Source: an uncultured Clostridia bacterium
Lineage (GTDB): Bacteria; Bacillota; Clostridia; Lachnospirales; Anaerotignaceae
DNA length: 15,771 nucleotides
Reading direction: 5' to 3'
NCBI GenBank assembly: GCA_910586765.1
Contig: CAJUJJ010000045.1
Location: forward strand, 1 to 15,771
The translations under genes and the position numbers were made by a program. Below the pieces are notes generated by a model. That model did not search any database. It was not told the origin of the DNA and saw only the letters and a program-made list of their open reading frames with translations. Positions 1 through 6,527 of this stretch are shown piece by piece (the first letter of the stretch is position 1; each line of letters starts with the position of its first letter).

Positions 1-65
1 TTATTTCTTAACTGTTCAGTTTTCAAGGACCAATTTTTCGACTTCTTTCGAAATCAACATTAAGT
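1..65 (-). other. Start of a probable rRNA operon leader (partial, runs off the left edge)
   Basis: Read on the minus strand, this stretch follows two consensus promoters and contains CCTTGAAAACTGAACAG, which closely resembles the TTTGAAAACTGAACA sequence preceding 16S rRNA in Bacillus and related Firmicutes. No mature rRNA sequence is visible, so the assignment rests on the leader motif and the promoter pair. A tRNA or other stable-RNA operon is the main alternative. Confidence 0.6.
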
Positions 66-93
66 ATTATATCAGCAAGTTTTTATATTGTCA
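66..93 (-). promoter_or_regulatory. Downstream sigma-A promoter (P2) of the left-edge stable-RNA operon
   Basis: On the minus strand, TTGACA (93-88) and TATAAT (71-66) are separated by 17 bases. Both hexamers match the consensus perfectly with ideal spacing. It lies about 95 bases downstream of a second perfect promoter, the tandem arrangement typical of Firmicute rRNA operons. Confidence 0.85.
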
Positions 94-163
94 AGTATTT
101 TTTTAATTTTTTTAAAATTTATTTTTTCCTTGTCTCTGTTGTTCTTGCTGGCTACATTTAGAT

Positions 164-191
164 ATTATACACTTTTTTTATAGCTTGTCAA
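164..191 (-). promoter_or_regulatory. Upstream sigma-A promoter (P1) of the left-edge stable-RNA operon
   Basis: On the minus strand, TTGACA (191-186) and TATAAT (169-164) are separated by 16 bases. It begins only about 35 bases after the stop codon of the exported-protein gene at 226-1071. I see no terminator hairpin between them, so read-through from that gene into the RNA operon is possible. Confidence 0.8.
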
Positions 192-225
192 CACCTTTTT
201 TCACTTTTTTTACATTATTTAAAAA

Positions 226-1071
226 TTATTGCATTTTAAATGCTTCTTTTATCTTATTTATCAAATAATCTTCCTTTTCATCACATTCTACATCTGAAGT
301 ATATACACCATTTCTATAAACTAAAAACATAATATTTTCCTCTTTTAACCCTGAAATTTCTATTACCTTTTTCTTCAATTCAGTATTCCATTCCTCAGCT
401 ACTACAAAAATACTATATTTACTTCCTACTTTATCTACTCTTGACACATTCAATTCTTTACGTTTCATAGCATCATAAACTTTGTCTATTGCTTCCATCA
501 ATTCTTGTTTTGTATAATTTGCAGTTTCAAATATAATATGTTCTATTTTAATATTCAAAAGTTCTGATATTTTTTTCTTCGCTGTTTCATTCCATTCTTT
601 AGCTACTATTACAATACAATTTTGACGAACATCAATTTTACAATCAATTAGTATTGGTTTTTCTTCAAATTCAATTTCTACATCAACTATACGTCTATTT
701 TCGTCTCTTTCAGAGTGCATTATAGAATTTTGTGCCTTTTCTAATTGTGCATAGCTATAGACTGCTCCGCCTTCAAATACTACCTCAGCATTCAATGCAC
801 TTACAGCAGATATTTTTGTATTATATTCTTGTAACGACAACAACCACTCTTTTCCTTCTGGTGTTGTATCTACAATTTTTATATGACGAATATAATTTTC
901 ATCGTAATACTCTCCCCCATAATATTGTAAAGGAATTTCTGGTAAAAATGCCCCAAAAGACATTTTTGATTTATCTCTTTGACTAGCATTAGCAGCATAA
1001 GTAAATACTGAGCTAATATCAGACAAACATAATGCTATTGACAAAATAATAAAACAAAATATTTCTTTCAT
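226..1071 (-). CDS. Unrecognised exported protein with an internal duplication
   Basis: I do not recognise the family. The chosen start is the ATG at 1071, because GAGGGGG lies 7 bases upstream; the longer frame begins at a TTG (1086) that would swallow this ribosome binding site. The 281-residue product opens with a short charged segment and a hydrophobic stretch (FCFIILSIALCL, about residues 5-16) followed by small residues, consistent with a signal peptide or N-terminal anchor. The C-terminal half contains two similar segments about 67 residues apart, around residues 152-182 (VIVAKEWNETAKKKI, then IIFE) and 219-249 (FVVAEEWNTELKKKV, then IMFL). Each looks like a strand-helix-strand unit. 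It has its own promoter at 1128-1156 and lies between ppdK and the rRNA-type promoters. A cell-surface or secreted role is inferred only from the leader segment. Confidence 0.75.
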   Translation of the reverse strand: MKEIFCFIILSIALCLSDISSVFTYAANASQRDKSKMSFGAFLPEIPLQYYGGEYYDENYIRHIKIVDTTPEGKEWLLSLQEYNTKISAVSALNAEVVFEGGAVYSYAQLEKAQNSIMHSERDENRRIVDVEIEFEEKPILIDCKIDVRQNCIVIVAKEWNETAKKKISELLNIKIEHIIFETANYTKQELMEAIDKVYDAMKRKELNVSRVDKVGSKYSIFVVAEEWNTELKKKVIEISGLKEENIMFLVYRNGVYTSDVECDEKEDYLINKIKEAFKMQ

Positions 1072-1127
1072 AGAAATCCCCCTCAAATATTATTTTATAT
1101 GCAGCAAAACATTTCTACTACTTTAAT

Positions 1128-1156
1128 AATATACCATTTTATTACTATTTTGTCTA
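1128..1156 (-). promoter_or_regulatory. Sigma-A-type promoter for the exported-protein gene
   Basis: On the minus strand, TAGACA (1156-1151) and TATATT (1133-1128) are separated by 17 bases. A TG dinucleotide one base before the -10 hexamer (TGG TATATT) makes it an extended -10. It lies between the ppdK terminator and the ribosome binding site at about 1079-1085, leaving a 5' leader of roughly 50 bases. Confidence 0.65.
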
Positions 1157-1165
1157 TAAAATTAT

Positions 1166-1200
1166 AAAGCCTCCCATAATTTTTCATTACAGGAGGCTTT
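1166..1200 (-). terminator. Rho-independent terminator after ppdK
   Basis: AAAGCCTCC (1166-1174) pairs perfectly with GGAGGCTTT (1192-1200). A further TAAT/ATTA pairing is possible inside the 17-base loop. On the minus strand the stem is followed by a T-rich tract. It lies 43 bases past the ppdK stop codon. The T-rich tract overlaps the upstream end of the next promoter. Confidence 0.8.
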
Positions 1201-1242
1201 TATTCTACATTTTTACAACATACTATTTTAAAGTAAAATTAA

Positions 1243-3873
1243 TTACTTTCTTGGGAAGCTAATTTCTGCTTGTGCTGCTGCCAATCTTGCAATAGGTACA
1301 CGGAATGGTGAGCAGGAAACATAATCCAATCCAATCATATGGCAGAACTCAACAGAAGATGGGTCGCCACCATGTTCACCACAAATACCTAAATGAATGT
1401 CAGGGCGTACTGGTTTTGCTTTATCTACTGCCATTTGCATTAACAAGCCAACGCCTGTTCTGTCCAATCTTGCAGTTGGGTCACATTCATAAATGTTTTT
1501 ATCAATGTAATCTGCCAAAATTTTACCAGCATCGTCACGAGATAAACCATATGTCATTTGTGTCAAGTCATTTGTACCAAATGAGAAGAATTCTGCTTCT
1601 GTTGCAATTTGGTCAGCTGTTAAAGCAGCACGAGGAATTTCAATCATTGTACCAACAAGGTATTTGAGAGTTTTTCCTTTTTCTTCCATAACTTTGTTTG
1701 CTGTTTTTACAACAACTTCTTTTACATATTTTAATTCTTTGATTTCGCCAATCAAAGGTATCATAATTTCAGGTACAATTTCAATACCTTTTTCAGTAGA
1801 AACTTCAATAGCAGCTTCAATAATTGCTCTTGTCTGCATTTCTGCTATTTCAGGGTAGCTTACTGCAAGACGGCAGCCACGATGTCCCATCATAGGGTTC
1901 AATTCATGAAGACCTCTTGCTTTGATTTTCAATTCTTCTACTGTTTTACCTGTTTCTTTTGCCAATACTTCAAATTCTTCCTCTGTGTTTGGCATAAATT
2001 CATGCAAAGGTGGGTCTAAAAGACGAATTGTAACTGGTCTTTCTCCCATAGCTTCATAAATACCTTTAAAGTCATCTTTCTGGAATGGTTCAATGCCAGA
2101 AAGTGCTTCCACTCTTTCTTCTACGCTATCAGAAAGTATCATTTTTCTAAATTTCATGATTCTTTCACCTTCAAAGAACATATGCTCTGTTCTTGTCAAG
2201 CCAATACCTTCTGCACCAAAGTCAATAGCAACTTGTGCATCTTTTGGTGTATCTGCGTTTGTTCTTACTTTCAAGCTTCTCTTTTCATCTGCCCATTTCA
2301 TAAATGTAGCAAAGTCACCAGAAATTTCAGGGTCTACTGTTGCAATATCTTCATTATAAATATTACCTGTAGAACCATCTAATGAAATATAGTCGCCTTC
2401 TTTAATTGTTGCTCCGCCTAATGTAAATGTTTTTTCTTCTTCATTCATACGGATTTCTTCACAACCAGATACACAGCAAGTACCCATACCACGTGCAACA
2501 ACTGCTGCGTGAGATGTCATACCACCACGTACTGTCAATATACCTTGTGATGCAACCATACCTTCAATATCTTCTGGAGATGTTTCCAAACGTACCAATA
2601 TTACTCTTTCGCCTGTTTCAGCGTGTGCTTTTGCATCTTCTGCTGTAAAGTATACTTTACCAGCTGCTGCACCAGGAGATGCTGGTAAACCTTTACCAAT
2701 TGCTTTTGCTGCTTTTAATGCTTTTTGGTCAAAAGCAGGATGCAAAATTTGGTCAAGTTGTTTTGGCTCAACTTTCATTAATGCTTCGTCTGTTGTAATA
2801 AGACCTTCATTTACCATATCAACAGCGATTTTTAATGCTGCATTTGCAGTTCTTTTACCATTTCTTGTTTGCAAGAAATACAGTTTTCCTTCTTCTACTG
2901 TAAATTCCATATCTTGCATATCTTTATAATGGTTTTCCAATTTATTTGCAAGTTCCATAAATTGATTGTATACATCAGGCATATCTTGTGCCAACTGTGC
3001 AATTGGTTTTGGTGTACGAACACCAGCAACAACGTCTTCGCCTTGTGCATTTACAAGGTATTCACCGAGCATTGCTTTTTCACCAGTTGCAGCATTTCTT
3101 GTAAATGCAACACCTGTTCCAGATGTATCTCCTTTATTACCAAATACCATCATCTGCACATTTACTGCAGTACCCCAGCTATATGGAATATCATTCATTC
3201 TTCTATATACAAATGCTCTAGGGTTGTCCCATGAACGGAATACAGCTTTTGCAGCTTCCAACATTTGTTCTTTAGGGTCTTGTGGGAAATCTTTTCCTTG
3301 GTCTTCTTTATAAAGTTGTTTGAATTTTTCTGCAACTTCTTTTAAATCTTCTGCTGACAAGTCAGTGTCATATTTTGCACCAACTTTTTCTTTATACTCA
3401 TCTAACAATCTCTCAAATTTAGATTTAGATACGCCTATAACAACATCTGCAAACATCATAATAAATCTTCTGTAAGAGTCATATGCAAATCTTTCATTGT
3501 TTGTTTTCTTTGCAAGTGCTTTTACAGAAACGTCATTCAAACCTAAGTTCAAAACAGTGTCCATCATACCAGGCATAGAAGCTCTGGCACCAGAACGTAC
3601 AGATACTAACAATGGGTCTTCAGGGTCGCCTAATTTCTTTCCTGCAATTTCTTCCAATTTTTTCAGAGCTTCTTCAATTTGCTCTATCATTTCAGGTGTA
3701 AATTTCTTTCCACCTTCATTATATTCTGTACAAGCTTCTGTTGTAATTGTAAAACCTTGTGGAACTGGCAATCCTAAATTTGTCATTTCTGCTAAGTTTG
3801 CACCTTTACCGCCTAACAGATTTCTCATGGAAGCGTTTCCTTCGCTAAACATATACACATATTTCTTGCCCAT
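1243..3873 (-). CDS. ppdK: Pyruvate, phosphate dikinase
   Basis: This enzyme interconverts pyruvate + ATP + Pi and phosphoenolpyruvate + AMP + PPi in the cytosol. In anaerobic Clostridia it often works in the glycolytic direction or supplies PEP. The start is ATG at 3873, with AGGAGGT 8 bases upstream; a longer frame to 3906 runs through this ribosome binding site. With this start the protein is 876 aa. The phosphohistidine motif GGMTSHAAVVARGMG puts His at 455 and CGEHGG puts Cys at 831, which match the catalytic positions of the Clostridium symbiosum enzyme. The nucleotide-binding domain is N-terminal (GGKGANLAEM near 21-30), the phosphohistidine domain is central, and the PEP/pyruvate-binding barrel is C-terminal. 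The gene appears monocistronic, with its own promoter and terminator. No PPDK regulatory kinase gene is present in the window. Confidence 0.97.
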   Translation of the reverse strand: MGKKYVYMFSEGNASMRNLLGGKGANLAEMTNLGLPVPQGFTITTEACTEYNEGGKKFTPEMIEQIEEALKKLEEIAGKKLGDPEDPLLVSVRSGARASMPGMMDTVLNLGLNDVSVKALAKKTNNERFAYDSYRRFIMMFADVVIGVSKSKFERLLDEYKEKVGAKYDTDLSAEDLKEVAEKFKQLYKEDQGKDFPQDPKEQMLEAAKAVFRSWDNPRAFVYRRMNDIPYSWGTAVNVQMMVFGNKGDTSGTGVAFTRNAATGEKAMLGEYLVNAQGEDVVAGVRTPKPIAQLAQDMPDVYNQFMELANKLENHYKDMQDMEFTVEEGKLYFLQTRNGKRTANAALKIAVDMVNEGLITTDEALMKVEPKQLDQILHPAFDQKALKAAKAIGKGLPASPGAAAGKVYFTAEDAKAHAETGERVILVRLETSPEDIEGMVASQGILTVRGGMTSHAAVVARGMGTCCVSGCEEIRMNEEEKTFTLGGATIKEGDYISLDGSTGNIYNEDIATVDPEISGDFATFMKWADEKRSLKVRTNADTPKDAQVAIDFGAEGIGLTRTEHMFFEGERIMKFRKMILSDSVEERVEALSGIEPFQKDDFKGIYEAMGERPVTIRLLDPPLHEFMPNTEEEFEVLAKETGKTVEELKIKARGLHELNPMMGHRGCRLAVSYPEIAEMQTRAIIEAAIEVSTEKGIEIVPEIMIPLIGEIKELKYVKEVVVKTANKVMEEKGKTLKYLVGTMIEIPRAALTADQIATEAEFFSFGTNDLTQMTYGLSRDDAGKILADYIDKNIYECDPTARLDRTGVGLLMQMAVDKAKPVRPDIHLGICGEHGGDPSSVEFCHMIGLDYVSCSPFRVPIARLAAAQAEISFPRK

Positions 3874-3930
3874 GTTAAAAATACCTCCTAACAATAATTC
3901 AATCATTCATCAATAAGTGAGCCAAAATAT

Positions 3931-3970
3931 TGATTTTTAATAAAGTTTTTTTATACTCTATCTTTATTAA
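3931..3970 (-). other. Stem-loop at the 5' end of the ppdK transcript
   Basis: On the minus strand, TTAATAAAG (from about 3970) and CTTTATTAA (ending near 3937) form a perfect 9-base inverted repeat around an A-rich 16-base loop, starting at the -10 region and covering the predicted transcription start. It may be an mRNA-stabilising 5' hairpin. It is AT-rich and could be fortuitous. Confidence 0.35.
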
Positions 3971-3997
3971 TATACCACTTTTTAGTAAAAAGTACAA
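3969..3997 (-). promoter_or_regulatory. ppdK promoter with a palindromic spacer
   Basis: On the minus strand, TTGTAC (3997-3992) and TATATT (3974-3969) are separated by 17 bases. The region 3977-3993 reads ACTTTTTACTAAAAAGT, a perfect 8+1+8 inverted repeat occupying nearly the whole spacer. A dyad in this position is where a repressor would block RNA polymerase. It does not match the cre, Rex or CodY consensus as I know them. The regulator is unknown. Confidence 0.6.
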
Positions 3998-4193
3998 CAA
4001 GTTATTTCAAATTTTACATACTATATTTCAAAAATAAATTTAAAATTTTATTGTTTTATTATAGATACATTACATCGTTGTTATTTGCTTTTATTAATAT
4101 TTACAATGAAAAGTCATTCACAATTTTCATCATTCACAAAGTAGCTTAAATTTTTGCTTTCTATTTTATAAAGTTATGTCAAAATTTTTTTAT
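3998..4193. other. Intergenic region between glyS and ppdK
   Basis: This AT-rich region has no convincing gene. It holds a 10-base direct repeat, TCATTCACAA, at 4114-4123 and 4130-4139, and an inverted repeat, ATGAAAA (4106-4112) with TTTTCAT (4124-4130). I see no hairpin followed by a T-run that would terminate glyS, so some glyS transcripts may extend into ppdK. Confidence 0.5.
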
Positions 4194-5579
4194 TTAAAAT
4201 TCCATTTTTTGTTTTAAATATGCTACCAACTGGTCAATCGCTACTCTTTCTTGTTTCATAGTATCTCTATCTCTTATTGTTACTGCTTTATCTTCCAAAG
4301 AGTCAAAATCAAATGTAATACAGAAAGGTGTTCCGATTTCATCTTGTCTTCTATATCTTTTACCTATACTTCCTGCATCATCATATTCACAATGAAATTC
4401 TTTTATGAGCATTTGATATACTTCTCCTGCTTTATCAGACAGCTTTTTAGAAAGAGGCAACACTGCTGCTTTAATTGGTGCGATTGCTGGGTGAAAATGA
4501 AGCACTGTTCTAGTATCTCCATCTTCCAATGTTTCTTCATCATACGCATTACACAAAAATGCCAATGTCATTCTATCTGCACCTAATGATGGCTCTATAC
4601 AATATGGTATATATTTTTTATCTTCTTCTTGGTCAAAATAAGTCATATCTTGTCCAGATACATTTTGATGACAAGTTAAGTCGAAATCAGTTCTATCTGC
4701 AATCCCCCAAAGTTCTCCCCATCCAAATGGGAACAAAAATTCAATATCTGTTGTTGCATTACTATAGTGAGAAAGTTCTTCTTTTTCATGGTCTCTCAAA
4801 CGAATATTTTCTTCTTTTATATTTAAGTGCAACAACCAATCTTTACAATATTTTCTCCAATATTCAAACCATTCTAAATCTGTACCAGGTTTACAGAAAA
4901 ACTCTAATTCCATTTGTTCAAATTCTCTTGTTCTAAATGTAAAATTACCAGGTGTAATTTCATTTCTAAATGATTTACCCACTTGTCCAATACCAAATGG
5001 TATTTTTTTTCTTGTTGTTCTTTGCACATTTTTAAAATTAACAAATATTCCTTGTGCTGTTTCTGGTCTTAAATATACTGTATTTTTTGCATCTTCTGTA
5101 ACACCTTGAAATGTTTTAAACATTAAATTAAACTGTCTAATATCTGTAAAATTATGTGCTCCACAGCTTGGACAAGCAATTTTTTCTTCTTCTATGAACT
5201 TTTTCATTTGTTCATTACTCCAAGCGTCAATACTTACTTCTTCCATACCTTTTTCTTTTCTATATTCTTCTATTATTTTATCTGCTCTAAATCTTTCTTT
5301 ACATTCTTTACAATCCATAAGAGGGTCACTAAATCCTCCTACGTGTCCAGAAGCTACCCATGTTTGAGGGTTCATCAATATTGCACAGTCTACTCCCACA
5401 TTATAAGGGCTCTCTTGTATAAACTTACGCCACCATGCTTTTTTTACATTATTTTTTAATTCCACACCTATAGGGCCATAATCCCATGTATTTGCCAAGC
5501 CTCCATAAATTTCAGAACCTGGATATACAAATCCCCTATTTTTTGCCAATGCTACAATTTTTTCCATTGTAATTTCCAT
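4194..5579 (-). CDS. glyS: Glycyl-tRNA synthetase, single-chain (alpha2) class II type
   Basis: It charges tRNA-Gly with glycine in the cytosol. The 461-residue protein is the homodimeric GlyQS kind, not the separate GlyQ/GlyS subunits of Bacillus subtilis. Visible features are the N-terminal KNRGFVYPGSEIYGGLANTW segment, a four-cysteine zinc site (Cys90, Cys93, Cys136, Cys139), RPETAQG at 171-177, the class II motif 2 region FRNEITP (204-210), and the motif 3 segment LGADRMTLAFL. A C-terminal anticodon-binding domain covers roughly the last 100 residues. The start is ATG at 5579, with AAAGGAG 7 bases upstream. Expression is governed by the glycine T-box leader directly upstream, whose terminator ends 22 bases before the start codon. 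The length is normal for the family. Confidence 0.97.
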   Translation of the reverse strand: MEITMEKIVALAKNRGFVYPGSEIYGGLANTWDYGPIGVELKNNVKKAWWRKFIQESPYNVGVDCAILMNPQTWVASGHVGGFSDPLMDCKECKERFRADKIIEEYRKEKGMEEVSIDAWSNEQMKKFIEEEKIACPSCGAHNFTDIRQFNLMFKTFQGVTEDAKNTVYLRPETAQGIFVNFKNVQRTTRKKIPFGIGQVGKSFRNEITPGNFTFRTREFEQMELEFFCKPGTDLEWFEYWRKYCKDWLLHLNIKEENIRLRDHEKEELSHYSNATTDIEFLFPFGWGELWGIADRTDFDLTCHQNVSGQDMTYFDQEEDKKYIPYCIEPSLGADRMTLAFLCNAYDEETLEDGDTRTVLHFHPAIAPIKAAVLPLSKKLSDKAGEVYQMLIKEFHCEYDDAGSIGKRYRRQDEIGTPFCITFDFDSLEDKAVTIRDRDTMKQERVAIDQLVAYLKQKMEF

Positions 5580-5600
5580 TTTTAAAACTCCTTTCTAAAT

Positions 5601-5641
5601 AAAAAAACTTCCGCCCCTTACAATACTGTAAGGGACGAAAG
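5601..5641 (-). terminator. T-box leader terminator of glyS
   Basis: On the minus strand, a 15-pair stem runs from CTTTCGTCCCTTACA through the GTAT loop to TGTAAGGGGCGGAAG, allowing a few G-U pairs, and is followed by seven Ts (5607-5601). The CCCTT part of the 5' arm can instead pair with AAGGG next to the T-box sequence, which is the expected antiterminator alternative. Confidence 0.92.
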
Positions 5642-5812
5642 TATTCCTTCCGCGGTTCCACCCTTTTTGGCTAAATAAAATTCAGCCCTCTTTTATCACT
5701 TTCTGCTCCAAAGTGCCATTCTCTATGCTCTATTACACTGCTTTCACCACTTCACAATGCTCTCTGAAAAATATTACATAGATACTCCTCTTTTTCAACA
5801 CAGTTTTTATTT
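5601..5812 (-). promoter_or_regulatory. Glycine-responsive T-box riboswitch leader
   Basis: The leader binds tRNA-Gly; uncharged tRNA stabilises the antiterminator and turns on glyS. The minus strand contains the T-box core AGGGTGGAACCGCG at 5664-5651, with TGGAACC in the bulge that pairs with the tRNA acceptor end. The Stem I 3' side, GAATGGCACTTTGGAG, places the specifier codon GGC (Gly) at 5717-5715, followed by the usual A. Stem I elements AGAGAG and GGTGAAAGC lie further upstream. The terminator at 5601-5641 completes the switch. The specifier agrees with the downstream gene. Confidence 0.93.
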
Positions 5813-5818
5813 TTATAT

Positions 5819-5847
5819 ACTCTATCACGCTCTTTTATTAAAGTCAA
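5819..5847 (-). promoter_or_regulatory. Promoter of the glyS T-box transcript
   Basis: On the minus strand, TTGACT (5847-5842) and TAGAGT (5824-5819) are separated by 17 bases, putting the transcription start near 5812, just before Stem I. It is divergent from the plus-strand promoter at 5868-5896, with about 20 bases between the two -35 elements. Confidence 0.6.
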
Positions 5848-5867
5848 CCTCTTTTTTAACATTTCAC

Positions 5868-5896
5868 TAGAAAAATATATTGTATTATGCTATAAT
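5868..5896 (+). promoter_or_regulatory. Promoter of the leader peptide / RNHCP / zinc-ribbon operon
   Basis: TAGAAA (5868-5873) and a perfect TATAAT (5891-5896) are separated by 17 bases. TGC immediately before the -10 makes it an extended -10 promoter. The predicted start is near 5903, inside a palindrome. Confidence 0.75.
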
Positions 5897-5901
5897 CAAC
5901 A

Positions 5902-5921
5902 TACAGAAATTATATTCTGTA
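5902..5921 (+). promoter_or_regulatory. Palindrome at the transcription start (possible operator or 5' hairpin)
   Basis: TACAGAA (5902-5908) and TTCTGTA (5915-5921) are perfect inverted repeats around ATTATA. The site starts 5 bases past the -10 hexamer and covers the likely +1. It could be a repressor site or a short 5' stem-loop. I do not recognise it as a known operator. Confidence 0.45.
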
Positions 5922-5955
5922 AATTTATGGTGTTTTATAGAAAGAGAGGATTTAT

Positions 5956-6006
5956 ATGAAAAGTAAGAAGGATTGTGCTATTGTAGTAAATTGGGAGGTT
6001 TGCTAA
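5956..6006 (+). CDS. 16-residue leader peptide upstream of the RNHCP gene
   Basis: ATG at 5956 is preceded by AGAGAGG with a 6-base spacer, a good ribosome binding site. The peptide is MKSKKDCAIVVNWEVC, stopping at TAA 6004-6006. Its last codons (Asn-Trp-Glu-Val-Cys) overlap the 5' arm of the hairpin at 5991-6025. The coding frame, ribosome binding site and position between promoter and gene suggest a regulatory leader and not a functional protein. The peptide has no homopolymeric run of one amino acid like that of classical amino acid attenuators. Its similarity to other leaders is unknown to me. Confidence 0.6.
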   Translation: MKSKKDCAIVVNWEVC

Positions 6007-6054
6007 AAACAGCCCAACCTCCCAAAAGGATTTTATACTATAACTTTTTGGAGG
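5991..6054 (+). promoter_or_regulatory. Alternative hairpins linking the leader peptide to the RNHCP ribosome binding site
   Basis: TTGGGAGGTT (5991-6000) pairs perfectly with AACCTCCCAA (6016-6025); GCT/AGC at 6002-6004 and 6011-6013 can extend the stem inward. The 3' arm can instead pair with the RNHCP Shine-Dalgarno region: CCTCC (6018-6022) with GGAGG (6050-6054), plus AAAA (6024-6027) with TTTT (6045-6048). A ribosome on the leader's last codons would break the first pairing and allow the second. No T-run follows, so it is not a transcription terminator. Confidence 0.5.
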
Positions 6055-6063
6055 AAATTTATT

Positions 6064-6420
6064 ATGAATAGAGAAAATAAAAGAATACGTTATCAAAAAG
6101 GATATTACAAAAATCATGCTTGTAGTGACAGTTTTACTTGTAAAGTATGTGGTCGCCTTGTTGTTTCAGCAGGTGCTGGAAGTAATCATCGCAATCACTG
6201 TCCAAATTGCCTTTGCAGTATTCATGTTGATGAGCAACCTGGTGACCGTGAAGCAGATTGTGGCGGCATTATGGAGCCCATTGGCGTATGGGTACGCAAA
6301 AACGGAGAATGGGCAATTATTCATAGATGTCGTCGCTGTGGTAAAATTAACTCTAACAGAACAGCCGCCGATGATAATCCTATGAAATTAATGTCTATCG
6401 CTATGAAGCCATTAGCATAA
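6064..6420 (+). CDS. RNHCP-domain zinc-ribbon protein
   Basis: This 118-residue protein of unknown molecular function contains the defining RNHCP motif (HRNHCPNCLCSIHVD around residues 42-56). It has three C-x2-C pairs (Cys26/29, Cys46/49, Cys89/92), consistent with zinc-ribbon folding, and the family-typical PGDREADCGGIMEPIG segment followed by IIHRCRRCG. ATG at 6064 has GGAGG 9 bases upstream. That Shine-Dalgarno can be masked by the leader hairpin's 3' arm. The frame stops at TAA 6418-6420, but 22 further in-frame codons look protein-like, so the protein may be truncated relative to relatives. It is probably cytoplasmic, since no signal or membrane segment is seen. It is cotranscribed with the small membrane zinc-ribbon gene downstream. 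Confidence 0.85.
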   Translation: MNRENKRIRYQKGYYKNHACSDSFTCKVCGRLVVSAGAGSNHRNHCPNCLCSIHVDEQPGDREADCGGIMEPIGVWVRKNGEWAIIHRCRRCGKINSNRTAADDNPMKLMSIAMKPLA

Positions 6421-6489
6421 CCACCATTTCCATTAGAACGAATTACAGAATTAACTGCCCTTATGGGTGGAGAAGGTTCACTGGAGTAA
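6421..6489 (+). other. In-frame coding-like extension after the RNHCP stop codon
   Basis: Directly after the TAA at 6418-6420 the same frame stays open for 22 codons to TAA 6487-6489, reading PPFPLERITELTALMGG and then EGSLE. The composition looks like the amphipathic end of a protein and not intergenic DNA. It could be a recently truncated C-terminus, a sequencing error at the TAA, or a read-through extension. Confidence 0.5.
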
Positions 6490-6527
6490 CTACTATATGG
6501 TATTTGCTAAAAGGAGATGAAAATAAT

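Noticed and set aside
1305..3916. Several long plus-strand frames opposite ppdK
   Set aside because: They are antisense shadows of a confidently assigned gene, have Cys/Phe/Ser-rich composition, and lack ribosome binding sites.
4106..4139. Direct repeats TCATTCACAA as a CRISPR-like or regulatory array
   Set aside because: There are only two 10-base copies with a 6-base gap in AT-rich DNA, too few for an array.
4160..4182. Perfect TTGACA on the minus strand just after glyS (4182-4177) as a promoter for ppdK
   Set aside because: No acceptable -10 hexamer lies 16-18 bases downstream. The promoter at 3969-3997 is much better placed.
5991..6040. The RNHCP leader hairpin as a transcription terminator
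   Set aside because: The stem is followed by AAGGATTTTATAC and not a run of Ts. Overlap with the Shine-Dalgarno pairing fits translational control better.
6418..6420. Stop codon in the RNHCP gene as selenocysteine or pyrrolysine recoding
   Set aside because: The codon is TAA; selenocysteine uses TGA and pyrrolysine uses TAG.
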